From: Maribacter huludaoensis
GTDB taxonomy: Bacteria; Bacteroidota; Bacteroidia; Flavobacteriales; Flavobacteriaceae
Direction: 5' to 3'
DNA length: 64,000 bases
NCBI RefSeq assembly: GCF_029350945.1
Contig: NZ_JARKMS010000004.1
Location: forward strand, 281,945 to 345,944
This document shows positions 26,883 through 35,505 of this stretch, one piece after another. Every line of letters starts with the position of its first letter. Position 1 is the stretch's first letter. The position numbers were made by a program, and so were the translations under genes. The notes beneath the pieces are model-generated. The model searched no databases and was not told the DNA's origin. It saw only the letters and a list, made by a program, of their open reading frames with translations.

Positions 26883-28109
26883 ATGAACAATTCAATTAAA
26901 TTCACCCTATTGTTTGCCTGTATGGCAACCATGGGTTATGGGCAAGATTTGGCCTACAATGACAACAGCACAAGTTTTAAGCAAAGAAAGGTTGAAGAGG
27001 TAACCAACCGTACAGAGAATTACAACAAGCTAAAAAGTTTAGGTTTTTCTGATTCAGAGATATTTGAAGATTTGGGTAATGCCAATTTTTTGACCAAAAA
27101 TTATGCAAATGCATTATACTGGTACGGTAGGCTCATGGAAATTTCTGAAGACGGTACTTTAAAAAGGAGCTATCAAAAAAGATTTGACCATGCGGTTTCT
27201 CAATTGGGCAAAGAAGTCCAAAACGAAATAGCCGATGAGAACTGGACAGAGCTGGTCAAAGACGATTATAAAATGACACGTACTATTGTGCCATCACGTC
27301 TAACCTCCAATAATAGAAGAAATTTTTTGCCATGGGGTGATCAAGGCGCCATAAAGGAATTTGCTTCTAACACCGCGGCACCGGTAAAAACTTCTGGTGA
27401 ATATGCACCACCGGTAGCATTGACAAATGGTGGCAACACTGCATATTACAGTAAAAAAGTATACCGTAAGCCTACAACCGGTATGTTTTCCAAAAAGAAA
27501 GAAATACATAAAATCTACAAAGCCGATAAGGTTGACGGTGAATGGAAAAAAATTACCGAGGTAGCAGTTTGTCCCGGTGATTTCTCCGCAAAGCATCCCG
27601 CAATTTCGCCAGATGGCAGTCGATTATTTTTTGCATCCAATATGCCGGGTACATTTGGGAAATATGATATTTATGTAGCAACAATTCAAAAAAATGGAAC
27701 TTTAGGGCAAGCTAAAAACTTGGGTTCAAAAGTAAATACGGAGAAGAACGATGTACTTCCCAATCCAATATCCAATAGTAGTTTGGTATTCGCTTCTGAT
27801 GGTAGGGACGGCTACGGTGGGCTAGATGTCTATATGGTAGAGGTAGGGCAGCGTAGTGTTGGGTTAGCGGTAAACATGGGCAATACCATTAACAGTTCAT
27901 TTGATGAGTATTCTGTAAATCTTTTACAGAGCGATGGTTCTGGCTATGTAGTAAGCAATAGAATGGCACAAGGGAAGAGTGCACAGAATGTAGCCTTTAA
28001 TTTAAGTGACGAACCCATTAATAAGAAAGATAGGGATGACCGTTTTTTAGAAGCCTTTAACTCAGGCAAACAAATGCAGTATTCCAGCTCTGTATTTGAA
28101 GATGAATAA
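26883..28109 (+). CDS. TPR/PD40 protein, OmpA-like paralogue lacking the OmpA domain
   Basis: 408 residues with a signal peptide ending near GYGQD. The N-terminal TPR segment (FEDLGNANFLTKNYANALYWYGRLME) and the PD40 segment (LFFASNMPGTFGKYDIYVATIQKNGTLGQAKNLGSKVNTE, SDGRDGYGGLDVY) align by eye with the protein encoded at 6358-8295. It stops about 240 residues earlier: neither the CarboxypepD_reg-like nor the OmpA peptidoglycan domain is present. It is paired with a SprF-like gene 65 bp downstream and probably acts as its periplasmic partner. GC is normal for the window. Confidence 0.88.
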   Translation: MNNSIKFTLLFACMATMGYGQDLAYNDNSTSFKQRKVEEVTNRTENYNKLKSLGFSDSEIFEDLGNANFLTKNYANALYWYGRLMEISEDGTLKRSYQKRFDHAVSQLGKEVQNEIADENWTELVKDDYKMTRTIVPSRLTSNNRRNFLPWGDQGAIKEFASNTAAPVKTSGEYAPPVALTNGGNTAYYSKKVYRKPTTGMFSKKKEIHKIYKADKVDGEWKKITEVAVCPGDFSAKHPAISPDGSRLFFASNMPGTFGKYDIYVATIQKNGTLGQAKNLGSKVNTEKNDVLPNPISNSSLVFASDGRDGYGGLDVYMVEVGQRSVGLAVNMGNTINSSFDEYSVNLLQSDGSGYVVSNRMAQGKSAQNVAFNLSDEPINKKDRDDRFLEAFNSGKQMQYSSSVFEDE

Positions 28110-28174
28110 CCACCCATTGTTCATTTCCCCCAATTCATAGACAAATTCAATTTTAATCATTAAACTTAATCGTT

Positions 28175-29953
28175 ATGGAAAGTCCGTATAAAATCAATAG
28201 TTTTCTTATTGCTTTATTTTTATTGGCTCTTGTCCAGACAGTAAAAGGTCAAGAAACCAATGCAAATTTAGGATCAAGCAGTACGTACCACAACCAATTA
28301 TTCTTCAATAGGTTTTTTATAAACCCAACATTCTCCTTGGTACGTGAGAATAAGTCATATTTAAATATTTTGCACAGAAATCAATATGCAACCTTTGATG
28401 ATAATAGTCAAAACTACTTCTTAGGTTTTAGTAACAAATTAAACGAAAATACCGCAGTAGGTATAGGTGTTTACAGTCAATGGTCTGGCGTAGTCCAAGA
28501 ATTTGGATTCAATGCCAACTATGCCTCCGCAGTACGGTTAGGAGAGAAATCTGTATTAACATTTGGTACAAATGTCACCTATTTTAACCAAGGTTTGGAT
28601 AAAAACAGAATTGTGGTAAGTACAGATGACCCGGAGATAGCAGATGCACGAAAAGAAAGTAAAATTGCCGTACAACCAGGTATCAACCTATCTTTAGGTA
28701 AGTTCGATTTTGGTTTATATGCAGAAGATCTTTTAAAATACAACCAAACAACGAACGAATTTTTGACCGAGTTATCTACCAAGAGCGTTAAGGCATCTGT
28801 GCAATATACCCACTCATTTGATCACACTAGGGGACTTTTTGAAAATGCCAGATTAATGCCAATGGCACAAGTAGGTCAAAATTATGATGGCAGCTTATAT
28901 TATTTTGGCTCATTATTATTGGATATGCCTAAATATGGTTGGTTGCAAACTACTGTTGATGAGGAATATGGTGTAGCAGCAGGTGTGGGTTTCAATCTTA
29001 GTGAGAAAATGTCTTTAGGTTATTTAATGGAGAAGGATCTCTCTAACGAAGATGCCAACCTTGGGTGGAACCATGAGATTACATTGGCATATAAATTTAA
29101 GGATGATGATTTGGCTATCACGGTAGCAGATAACTCTTCGGACAATCAAATAGATAATATCGTACGTAATTATGAAGAGCAAATAGCACATCTAATTGAA
29201 GAAAGAGATAGTGCAAGAAAGGCCGGCAAAAGAAAGCAAGAAAGCCAAAACAATGTACCGGTATCAGAAAACAGTTTGGCTTATGAAAATAAAATGATCT
29301 TAGATGAGCTGATTCTTCGTCAAGATTCTATTGAAAGTGAAAGAATAGCGGCGTTTGAAGAACGATTTGAATTAATTGTGAGAATGTTGCGAAATGACAT
29401 AGATACAACGATCAAAAGTTCTTTACAGGATTTTAGCGCAGAAGAAAGAACTTCTTACGCTTCTAATGATCTTAAGGACGATGCAATTGATTTTGTGACG
29501 GAACCTGCAGATGCTTTTGCAACGGCTAAGGTACCAACAGCTGCTTCAAATGCTGCGGAAGAGAAGGCTGCAAGAAGGGCAAATTTTAAAGAATTACCAT
29601 CTACGAGAGATAATTTTACCGCGTTACCGGTGAAAATGATGATAGATTCTAATGTTATAGATATGAACTCTGGTTACTATGTTATAGCCAATGTGTATAG
29701 CCAAACAAAGTATATGAACGCTTTTATGAAAGAATTACGGGAGAAAGGTTTGAATCCAAAACAATTTTATAATAAAGAGAATGGTCTTTATTATGTGTAC
29801 TTGGCAGACTATGATTATAAAAATGATGCCCAACTTGCGGCAAGCACAGATTTAAACGGAAAATACAGCAAAGAAAAATGGATCATGCAGGTTAGCGAAA
29901 CAACAGCTACCGCTTCCAATACTTTTGAAGATGATGATATAAGCATTGAATAA
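28175..29953 (+). CDS. PorP/SprF family protein with C-terminal coiled coil and SPOR-like domain
   Basis: 592 residues, about 280 longer than the protein encoded at 5416. A signal peptide ends near VKGQE. The barrel part shows the family features (YHNQLFFNRFFINPTFS, NILHRNQYATF, GIGVYSQWSG). From about 325 a charged helical stretch (NYEEQIAHLIEERDSARKAG) and an acidic linker follow. The last ~85 residues (GYYVIANVYSQTKYMNAFMK, GLYYVYLADYDY) resemble a SPOR domain, which binds denuded peptidoglycan glycans. The C-terminal part would be periplasmic. It forms a unit with the OmpA-less PD40 gene and is followed by a terminator. The barrel assignment is firm; SPOR is probable. Confidence 0.85.
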   Translation: MESPYKINSFLIALFLLALVQTVKGQETNANLGSSSTYHNQLFFNRFFINPTFSLVRENKSYLNILHRNQYATFDDNSQNYFLGFSNKLNENTAVGIGVYSQWSGVVQEFGFNANYASAVRLGEKSVLTFGTNVTYFNQGLDKNRIVVSTDDPEIADARKESKIAVQPGINLSLGKFDFGLYAEDLLKYNQTTNEFLTELSTKSVKASVQYTHSFDHTRGLFENARLMPMAQVGQNYDGSLYYFGSLLLDMPKYGWLQTTVDEEYGVAAGVGFNLSEKMSLGYLMEKDLSNEDANLGWNHEITLAYKFKDDDLAITVADNSSDNQIDNIVRNYEEQIAHLIEERDSARKAGKRKQESQNNVPVSENSLAYENKMILDELILRQDSIESERIAAFEERFELIVRMLRNDIDTTIKSSLQDFSAEERTSYASNDLKDDAIDFVTEPADAFATAKVPTAASNAAEEKAARRANFKELPSTRDNFTALPVKMMIDSNVIDMNSGYYVIANVYSQTKYMNAFMKELREKGLNPKQFYNKENGLYYVYLADYDYKNDAQLAASTDLNGKYSKEKWIMQVSETTATASNTFEDDDISIE

Positions 29954-30010
29954 TAATTTTTAAAATCTATGAACCTTTTTAGGTTATATGGTTGATTTGA
30001 ATTGTCAATA

Positions 30011-30060
30011 AAAGGAGGGGTGTTGTCCGGGGGGATAACTGGGGCCCCTCCTTTATTTTT
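30011..30060 (+). terminator. Terminator of the PD40/SprF-SPOR unit
   Basis: AAAGGAGGGG (30011-30020) pairs perfectly with CCCCTCCTTT (30045-30054), enclosing a 24-base G-rich loop, followed by ATTTTTT. Confidence 0.85.
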
Positions 30061-30464
30061 TGGTTTAGATTGAAGGTGGTATTTGGTTTTAACTTTATAT
30101 TAACTATCGACGAATTACCTTATTTTTTAAGAAAAAGTGGTATTTGAACGAAAATTCCGATGTTTTCAACGGGTTTATTGCAATAATATATATATTTCGA
30201 TCACCAAAAAGATTCAAACCCAATTGTATAACCCCAAATCCCCCCACAACCATGAATGAATTTAATCTACTGAATTCCGGTTTTAAAACTCATTTTTTTC
30301 TTGACAAGATTTCTACTCTTTTAGAACTTCAAAATCTCTTTTATTCAAAGTTGGTCAAAGGCCGCAGTTTTTAGAATTAACTCACTAACGGTTATCCGTT
30401 TTTAAATTAATTTTTAACTGAACAACAACGAAGTATTATCTAAATTTAGATGGTTCTTCTAGGC

Positions 30465-30519
30465 TACATTTGTCAATTTTTAATGTAAAAATGAACAGAT
30501 AGCATGCACTATTTGTTCA
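30465..30519 (+). promoter_or_regulatory. Response regulator promoter with downstream dyad
   Basis: TACATTTG (30465-30472) fits the TAnnTTTG -7 box. Twenty bases downstream, TGAACAGATAG (30492-30502) and CTATTTGTTCA (30509-30519) form an 11-bp dyad with one G-T pair around CATGCA. It would lie in the leader, so it may be a repressor site or an mRNA hairpin. The regulator ATG is at 30628. Confidence 0.5.
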
Positions 30520-30627
30520 ACAAACATAGCCGTTTTTTCGTTATTCAAGCCTTTTGCAAAGTCCTTGAGATTACTCAAAACTAACTTAAGTTATTGTTCT
30601 TTTTTTAGAACGATAGCTTCAAAAACT

Positions 30628-31278
30628 ATGGAGATTATGAAAGACTCAAACATTAGAATAATAGTATTGGAAAAAGATAGTTCATTACATTCTGTTTATA
30701 AAAATCACTTTGAAGATATTAATGGCTATGAAGTGGTAGGTAGTTATACATCTGCCAAAAATGCCATTAAAGACTTTAGGTTCACCAAGCCTCAAATTGT
30801 ACTTTCTGAAATTGATCTAGATGATATGAACGGTGTTGACGCCATCAAGTTATTTAAAAAGAAAGACTGGGAAGTGAACATTATAATGTTCAGCGAAGTA
30901 AATGATTTTGATGTTATTAAAAATGCCTTCAAGAAAGGAGCAAACGGTTATTTAACGAAGCCGCTGACCCTAGATAAGTTGGAGCATGCCTTGCGTAGTA
31001 TGGAAAATGAAGGTGCGGCCATGAGCAATGATATAGTCAAGAAAATCATTAGCAATTTTCATAAAAAGACATTTGCTTTTTTCTCTGAAAGGGAGAACCA
31101 GATCGTAGATTTTTTATGTCAGGGCGCCACTTATAAGATGATTGCAAAAAAGCTATTTGTGACCCCTAGCGCAGTAAATTTTCACATTCAGAATATTTAT
31201 TTGAAGCTAGATGTAAACTCAAAATCAGAAGCACTTTCTAAGTTGGAACAATTACAAAATCAGCTAGAACAGTATTAA
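30628..31278 (+). CDS. Atypical NarL/LuxR-type response regulator
   Basis: 216 residues from the ATG at 30628; the frame extends upstream to a TTG but homology begins at NIRIIVLEKD. The receiver domain (1-125) keeps the switch Ser (MFSEVND) and the Lys (LTKPLTL). However, the phosphoacceptor position in PQIVLSEIDLDDMNG is Glu (about residue 61) rather than Asp, and one of the paired acidic residues is Lys (LEKD). The C-terminal LuxR helix-turn-helix is intact: FSERENQIVDFLCQGATYKMIAKKLF, AVNFHIQNIYLKL. It may be active without phosphorylation. No histidine kinase is adjacent, and its targets are unknown. Confidence 0.88.
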   Translation: MEIMKDSNIRIIVLEKDSSLHSVYKNHFEDINGYEVVGSYTSAKNAIKDFRFTKPQIVLSEIDLDDMNGVDAIKLFKKKDWEVNIIMFSEVNDFDVIKNAFKKGANGYLTKPLTLDKLEHALRSMENEGAAMSNDIVKKIISNFHKKTFAFFSERENQIVDFLCQGATYKMIAKKLFVTPSAVNFHIQNIYLKLDVNSKSEALSKLEQLQNQLEQY

Positions 31279-31355
31279 ATTGTGAAATCTTATCTGTTGA
31301 TTTTAAGGGTAGTACGAAAACCCTTTCGAAAATAAATTATTTTCAGGTTTAATTA

Positions 31356-31380
31356 TAATATATTGATTATCAATATATTA
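31356..31380. promoter_or_regulatory. 25-bp perfect AT-rich palindrome upstream of xylB
   Basis: TAATATATTGAT (31356-31367) and ATCAATATATTA (31369-31380) are exact reverse complements around a single T. It lies 78 bp after the response regulator stop and 101 bp before the xylB -7 box. No T run follows, so a protein-binding site is more likely than a terminator. Confidence 0.55.
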
Positions 31381-31447
31381 AATATTATAATTTGAATTTT
31401 TAGATTTTGTAAAAAAGTAATTACGATAATATTTCGTTGCGTAAATA

Positions 31448-31500
31448 TTGAATGGTCCGTTAAGTAACTATTTTTGGTTTAACTTATTATAGCAAACCAA
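31448..31500 (+). promoter_or_regulatory. xylBA promoter with overlapping inverted repeat
   Basis: TTG at 31448-31450 and TATTTTTG at 31469-31476 are 18 bp apart, matching the Bacteroidota -33/-7 pattern. TTGGTTT (31474-31480) and AAACCAA (31494-31500) form an inverted repeat across the -7 box and start point, well placed for repression. The LacI-type regulator encoded at 34487 is the obvious candidate to bind. The xylB ATG follows at 31513. Confidence 0.62.
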
Positions 31501-31512
31501 TTTATATAGTTT

Positions 31513-33000
31513 ATGTACCATTTAGGATTAGATATAGGAAGCTCGTCTATTAAAATTGCCTTGGTAAATGCATCAACGGGAAAGAGCGTTGGGGTAGTTA
31601 CAGAACCAGAGACAGAAATGTCTATGGAAGCTGTAAAAAACGGCTGGGCAGAACAAAGTCCGGAAGATTGGTGGAGCTATGTCTGTAGTGGCATTGAAAA
31701 ATTATGTGTACAGGAGAATATTAAAAAATCGGATATTTCCGGTATAGGTATCTCATATCAAATGCACGGTCTAGTGCTTATTGATAAAGATGGTAATTCA
31801 TTAAGAAAGTCAATTATTTGGTGTGACAGTAGGGCAGTAGGTATAGGTCAGGCGGCATATGAAGAAATAGGTCCAAGAATCTGCGATACCCATTTACTGA
31901 ATTCACCCTCAAATTTTACGGCATCAAAACTAAAATGGGTAAAGGAAAATGAACCAGAGGTATATGCCAAGATTTATAAAATAATGCTGCCTGGAGATTA
32001 TATCGCCTATAAATTATCAGGCGTGGTGAACACCACTGTTTCTGGTTTATCGGAAGGTATTTTTTGGGATTTTAAAGAAGACAGTTTAGCCTCTTTGGTA
32101 ATGAATTATTATGGGCTAAAAAAAGAAATGATACCGGATATCGTAGATACCTTTTCGGTACAATCTAAAGTAAACGAAAAAGGAGCTAACGAAAGTGGTC
32201 TTGCCAAAAACACCCCAATACTTTACAGGGCTGGAGATCAGCCAAATAACGCGTTGACATTGAATGTGTTCAATCCAGGAGAAGTAGCTGCAACGGGTGG
32301 GACATCTGGCGTGGTCTATGCGGTTACGGATAATCTTTCCGTAAAAGAAAGCTCAAGGGTAAACAACTTTGCACATGTAAACTATTCTCCTGGAAAACCC
32401 GCTAGAATAGGAAAATTACTTTGTATCAACGGAGCAGGAATACAGTACCGGTGGTTACTTAATAATTTAAATGTCTCCTCTTACGAAGAAATGAATATAC
32501 TGGCCAAGGAAGTGCCGATCGGGTGCGATGGGGTATCCATGATTCCCTTTGGTAACGGGGCAGAAAGAATGCTGGAAAGTAACGAAGTGGGTACTAGGAT
32601 TGTCAACTTAAATCTGAACAATCACGGTAAAGGGCACTTGTGCCGTGCAGCATTGGAAGGTATTGCCTTTTCTTTTGTTTATGGTATGGAAATCATGGAG
32701 TCTGACGGTATAAAAGTTAATGTAATGCGTGCCGGGAACGATAACCTATTTCGTTCAGAAATCTTTTCAACTACGGTAGCCACTTTAATTGGGTATGATA
32801 TAGAGATTTATAACACTACAGGGGCAATAGGTGCTGCAAGGGCGGCAAACCTGCATAAAGGTGATTTTGAGGCATACGGTAAAGCTGTCTTAGATAATGA
32901 TTATGTAATGACCTTTAGTCCAAAAGAAGATAAAACGGCATATGAAAACGCGTATGCCACCTGGAAAAAAGAATTGGAATTAATATTGAACAACTTATAA
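31513..33000 (+). CDS. xylB: Xylulokinase
   Basis: 495 residues, FGGY carbohydrate kinase family. The N-terminal ATP-binding [15 protein letters not shown], the xylulokinase signature [35 protein letters not shown] and GDQPNNAL, and the C-terminal [24 protein letters not shown] and GAIGAARAA are visible. It phosphorylates D-xylulose for the pentose phosphate pathway. It starts a unit with xylA (10-bp gap) behind a promoter carrying an inverted repeat. Confidence 0.96.
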   Translation: MYHLGLDIGSSSIKIALVNASTGKSVGVVTEPETEMSMEAVKNGWAEQSPEDWWSYVCSGIEKLCVQENIKKSDISGIGISYQMHGLVLIDKDGNSLRKSIIWCDSRAVGIGQAAYEEIGPRICDTHLLNSPSNFTASKLKWVKENEPEVYAKIYKIMLPGDYIAYKLSGVVNTTVSGLSEGIFWDFKEDSLASLVMNYYGLKKEMIPDIVDTFSVQSKVNEKGANESGLAKNTPILYRAGDQPNNALTLNVFNPGEVAATGGTSGVVYAVTDNLSVKESSRVNNFAHVNYSPGKPARIGKLLCINGAGIQYRWLLNNLNVSSYEEMNILAKEVPIGCDGVSMIPFGNGAERMLESNEVGTRIVNLNLNNHGKGHLCRAALEGIAFSFVYGMEIMESDGIKVNVMRAGNDNLFRSEIFSTTVATLIGYDIEIYNTTGAIGAARAANLHKGDFEAYGKAVLDNDYVMTFSPKEDKTAYENAYATWKKELELILNNL

Positions 33001-33010
33001 AATCAACATA

Positions 33011-34327
33011 ATGGCAAACAAAGAATACTTTAAAGGTATAGACAAAATTAAGTTTGAAGGAAAAGAATCCGATAATCCGTTGGCGTTTAAATATTACAAC
33101 CCAGAACAAGTTGTAGCGGGTAAGACCATGCGTGAGCACTTTAAGTTCTCCACGGCATATTGGCATACCTTCTGTGGTCAAGGCTCTGATCCTTTTGGGC
33201 CTGGTACGCAGAGTTTTGAATGGGATAAATCATCAGATCCTGTACAAGCGGCTAAAGATAAGGCAGATGCTGCATTTGAATTCTTTGATAAAATAGGATT
33301 CGATTACTACTGTTTTCATGATTTCGATTTAATTCAAGAAGCACCCACCTTTGCTGAATCTGAAAAAAGATTGGCAACAATTACGGATTACCTGAAAGAA
33401 AAACAGAAGGAATCCGGGAAAAAATTGCTTTGGGGTACGGCCAACTGTTTCTCAAATCCAAGATATATGAACGGTGCAGCTACCAATCCAGATTTTAACG
33501 TCGTGGCAAGAGCCGGTGGTCAAATTAAATTGGCTTTAGATGCTACCATAGCTTTAGGAGGGGAAAATTATGTATTCTGGGGTGGTAGAGAAGGTTATAT
33601 GTCCTTATTGAACACAGATTTAGGTCGTGAGGTAGATCACATGGGACAATTCTTGACCATGGCTAGAGATTATGCACGTAGTCAAGGCTTTAAGGGTAAC
33701 TTCTTTATTGAGCCAAAACCTATGGAACCAATGAAACATCAATATGATTTTGATTGTGCTACGGCAATTGGTTTCTTAAAGGAATATGGTTTGGAGAAAG
33801 ATTTTAAAATGAACATTGAGGTCAACCATGCAACATTGGCACAGCATACTTTTCAGCATGAAATTGCGGTTGCCGCAAAAGCAGGTATGTTAGGTAGTAT
33901 GGATGCTAACCGTGGAGATTACCAAAACGGTTGGGATACCGATCAGTTCCCTAACAACATTCAGGAAACTACAGAAGCTATGTTGGTATTCTTAGCTGCA
34001 GGCGGTTTACAAGGTGGAGGAGTAAACTTCGATGCGAAGATTAGAAGAAACAGTACCGATTTAGAAGATGTATTCCATGCACATATTGGAGGAGCAGATA
34101 CTTTTGCCAGAGCATTGATCACTGCAGACAAGATTATCTCTTCTTCTTCATATAACAAACTGCGTGAAAACAGATATAGCTCTTTTGACTCTGGTAAGGG
34201 TAAAGATTTTGAGAACGGTAAATTAGATTTGAAGGATCTTTACAATATTGCCAGTGAAAACGGAGAGTTAGAATTACAGAGTGGTAAGCAAGAATTGTTT
34301 GAGAACATCATCAATCAATACATATAG
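33011..34327 (+). CDS. xylA: Xylose isomerase
   Basis: 438 residues, the class II length. Signatures: [36 protein letters not shown] with the catalytic His, [48 protein letters not shown] and [21 protein letters not shown]. It interconverts D-xylose and D-xylulose with two divalent metals. It is co-transcribed with xylB. A terminator follows before the LacI gene. No xylose transporter is found in the window. Confidence 0.98.
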   Translation: MANKEYFKGIDKIKFEGKESDNPLAFKYYNPEQVVAGKTMREHFKFSTAYWHTFCGQGSDPFGPGTQSFEWDKSSDPVQAAKDKADAAFEFFDKIGFDYYCFHDFDLIQEAPTFAESEKRLATITDYLKEKQKESGKKLLWGTANCFSNPRYMNGAATNPDFNVVARAGGQIKLALDATIALGGENYVFWGGREGYMSLLNTDLGREVDHMGQFLTMARDYARSQGFKGNFFIEPKPMEPMKHQYDFDCATAIGFLKEYGLEKDFKMNIEVNHATLAQHTFQHEIAVAAKAGMLGSMDANRGDYQNGWDTDQFPNNIQETTEAMLVFLAAGGLQGGGVNFDAKIRRNSTDLEDVFHAHIGGADTFARALITADKIISSSSYNKLRENRYSSFDSGKGKDFENGKLDLKDLYNIASENGELELQSGKQELFENIINQYI

Positions 34328-34392
34328 ATAGTACTGCCCAAAACTAGTATAGATTAATTTCAATTTTAGTAAAAAGGCATTTTATAATTGCA

Positions 34393-34437
34393 AGCAAAAT
34401 GCTCCTTGGTTTTTACCTTAGGGGCATTTTGCTTTTT
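34393..34437 (+). terminator. Terminator after xylA
   Basis: AGCAAAATGC (34393-34402) pairs with GCATTTTGCT (34424-34433), with further inner pairing of TCCT/AGGG-type bases, followed by TTTT. Confidence 0.85.
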
Positions 34438-34486
34438 ATGAGTAATTTAAATGTCAAATTAAATCTGTTCTTTTGCAGTACATATT

Positions 34487-35503
34487 ATGAAAAAAGTAAC
34501 CTTAAAAGACATTGCCGGGCATTTTAGTGTATCTATCTCTACCGTTTCAAAAGCTATAAACGATAGTCATGAGATAAGTAATGATCTTAAGGTCAAAATA
34601 CAGGCTTACGCCAAAGAAAAACATTATAAGCCTAATAGGTTGGCTCTTAATTTATTAAATAAGAGTACTAAGACAATTGGTGTCGTAGTCCCTAATATTC
34701 TGAATTATTTTTTTGTTCAGGTGCTGTACGGAATAGAAAAGGTTGCCAATGAAAGTGGTTATAATATTATTAGTTGTATCAGTAACGAGTCTAAAGCTAA
34801 AGAAACCAAAACCTTGGAATTTTTTGATGCCGGTACGGTAGATGGTGTAATTATGTCCTTAGCCGAAGAAAGTCAGAATGAAGACAAGCATGATGCATTG
34901 ATAGATGTTATAAACAATGACATACCTGTAGTACTTTTTGATAGGGTCTCGGATAATGTACAATGTGATAAAGTGGTTGTAGATGATTTTGAGGCAGGCT
35001 ATAAAATTACCAAATACTTAATAAATATTGGTTGTAAAAATATAGCCGTAGTAAATCCAATTTCTAGCTCAAGTGTGGGTAAATTAAGACTTCTTGGTTA
35101 CAAGAAGGCGTTAGAAGAATTGGGCATACCATTCGATTCTAAATTGGTCATAAACTTGACCATAAAAGATGATTTAGATTTGTTAATGTCGTTCTTGTTG
35201 AACTATAAGGTAATAGATGGTATTATAGGAATAGATGAATTGATTGCCGTGCAAGTATTGGAAGTGGTGAAGGCAAGAGGTTATAATGTGCCCAATGATA
35301 TTTCAATAATTGGTTTTACCAACGGGCAGTTATCAAAATACGTAACTCCATCTTTAACTATGGTAAGTCAGCATGGCAAATATATTGGTGAGCAAACAGC
35401 TAAATTGTTGATCAATAGGATCAAGAATCCAGGGTTGCCTTATGAGACCAAGACAGTAAAAACTAGTTTATTGGTTAGGGATTCTACCAAAAAACTACAA
35501 TAA
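34487..35503 (+). CDS. LacI family transcriptional regulator
   Basis: 338 residues. The N-terminal helix-turn-helix reads VTLKDIAGHFSVSISTVSKAIN, followed by the hinge KPNRLALNLLNKSTKTIGVVVPNI and a periplasmic-binding-protein-like sensor domain with DGVIMSLAEE, VVLFDRVSD, IGIDELIAVQ and DISIIGFTNGQLS. It lies 159 bp after xylA on the same strand and is likely the regulator of xylBA, binding near 31474-31500. The ligand is unknown, probably a pentose-related sugar. Confidence 0.93.
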   Translation: MKKVTLKDIAGHFSVSISTVSKAINDSHEISNDLKVKIQAYAKEKHYKPNRLALNLLNKSTKTIGVVVPNILNYFFVQVLYGIEKVANESGYNIISCISNESKAKETKTLEFFDAGTVDGVIMSLAEESQNEDKHDALIDVINNDIPVVLFDRVSDNVQCDKVVVDDFEAGYKITKYLINIGCKNIAVVNPISSSSVGKLRLLGYKKALEELGIPFDSKLVINLTIKDDLDLLMSFLLNYKVIDGIIGIDELIAVQVLEVVKARGYNVPNDISIIGFTNGQLSKYVTPSLTMVSQHGKYIGEQTAKLLINRIKNPGLPYETKTVKTSLLVRDSTKKLQ

Positions 35504-35505
35504 GT

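Larger units (their letters stand above)
29954..30627. other. 674-bp region between the SprF-like and response regulator genes
   Basis: It holds a terminator (30011-30060), a 14-bp perfect palindrome ATCTAAATTTAGAT (30438-30451), a TAnnTTTG box (30465-30472) and a 28-bp dyad (30492-30519). A 40-codon ORF (30252-30374) has no recognisable content and is not called. Nothing else was seen. Confidence 0.5.

Noticed and set aside
30144-30374. 76-codon ORF (or 40 codons from the ATG at 30252) between the SprF-like and response regulator genes
   Set aside because: Composition shows no signal peptide, helix pattern or family motif, it overlaps AT-rich control sequence, and a TTG start is needed for the long form.
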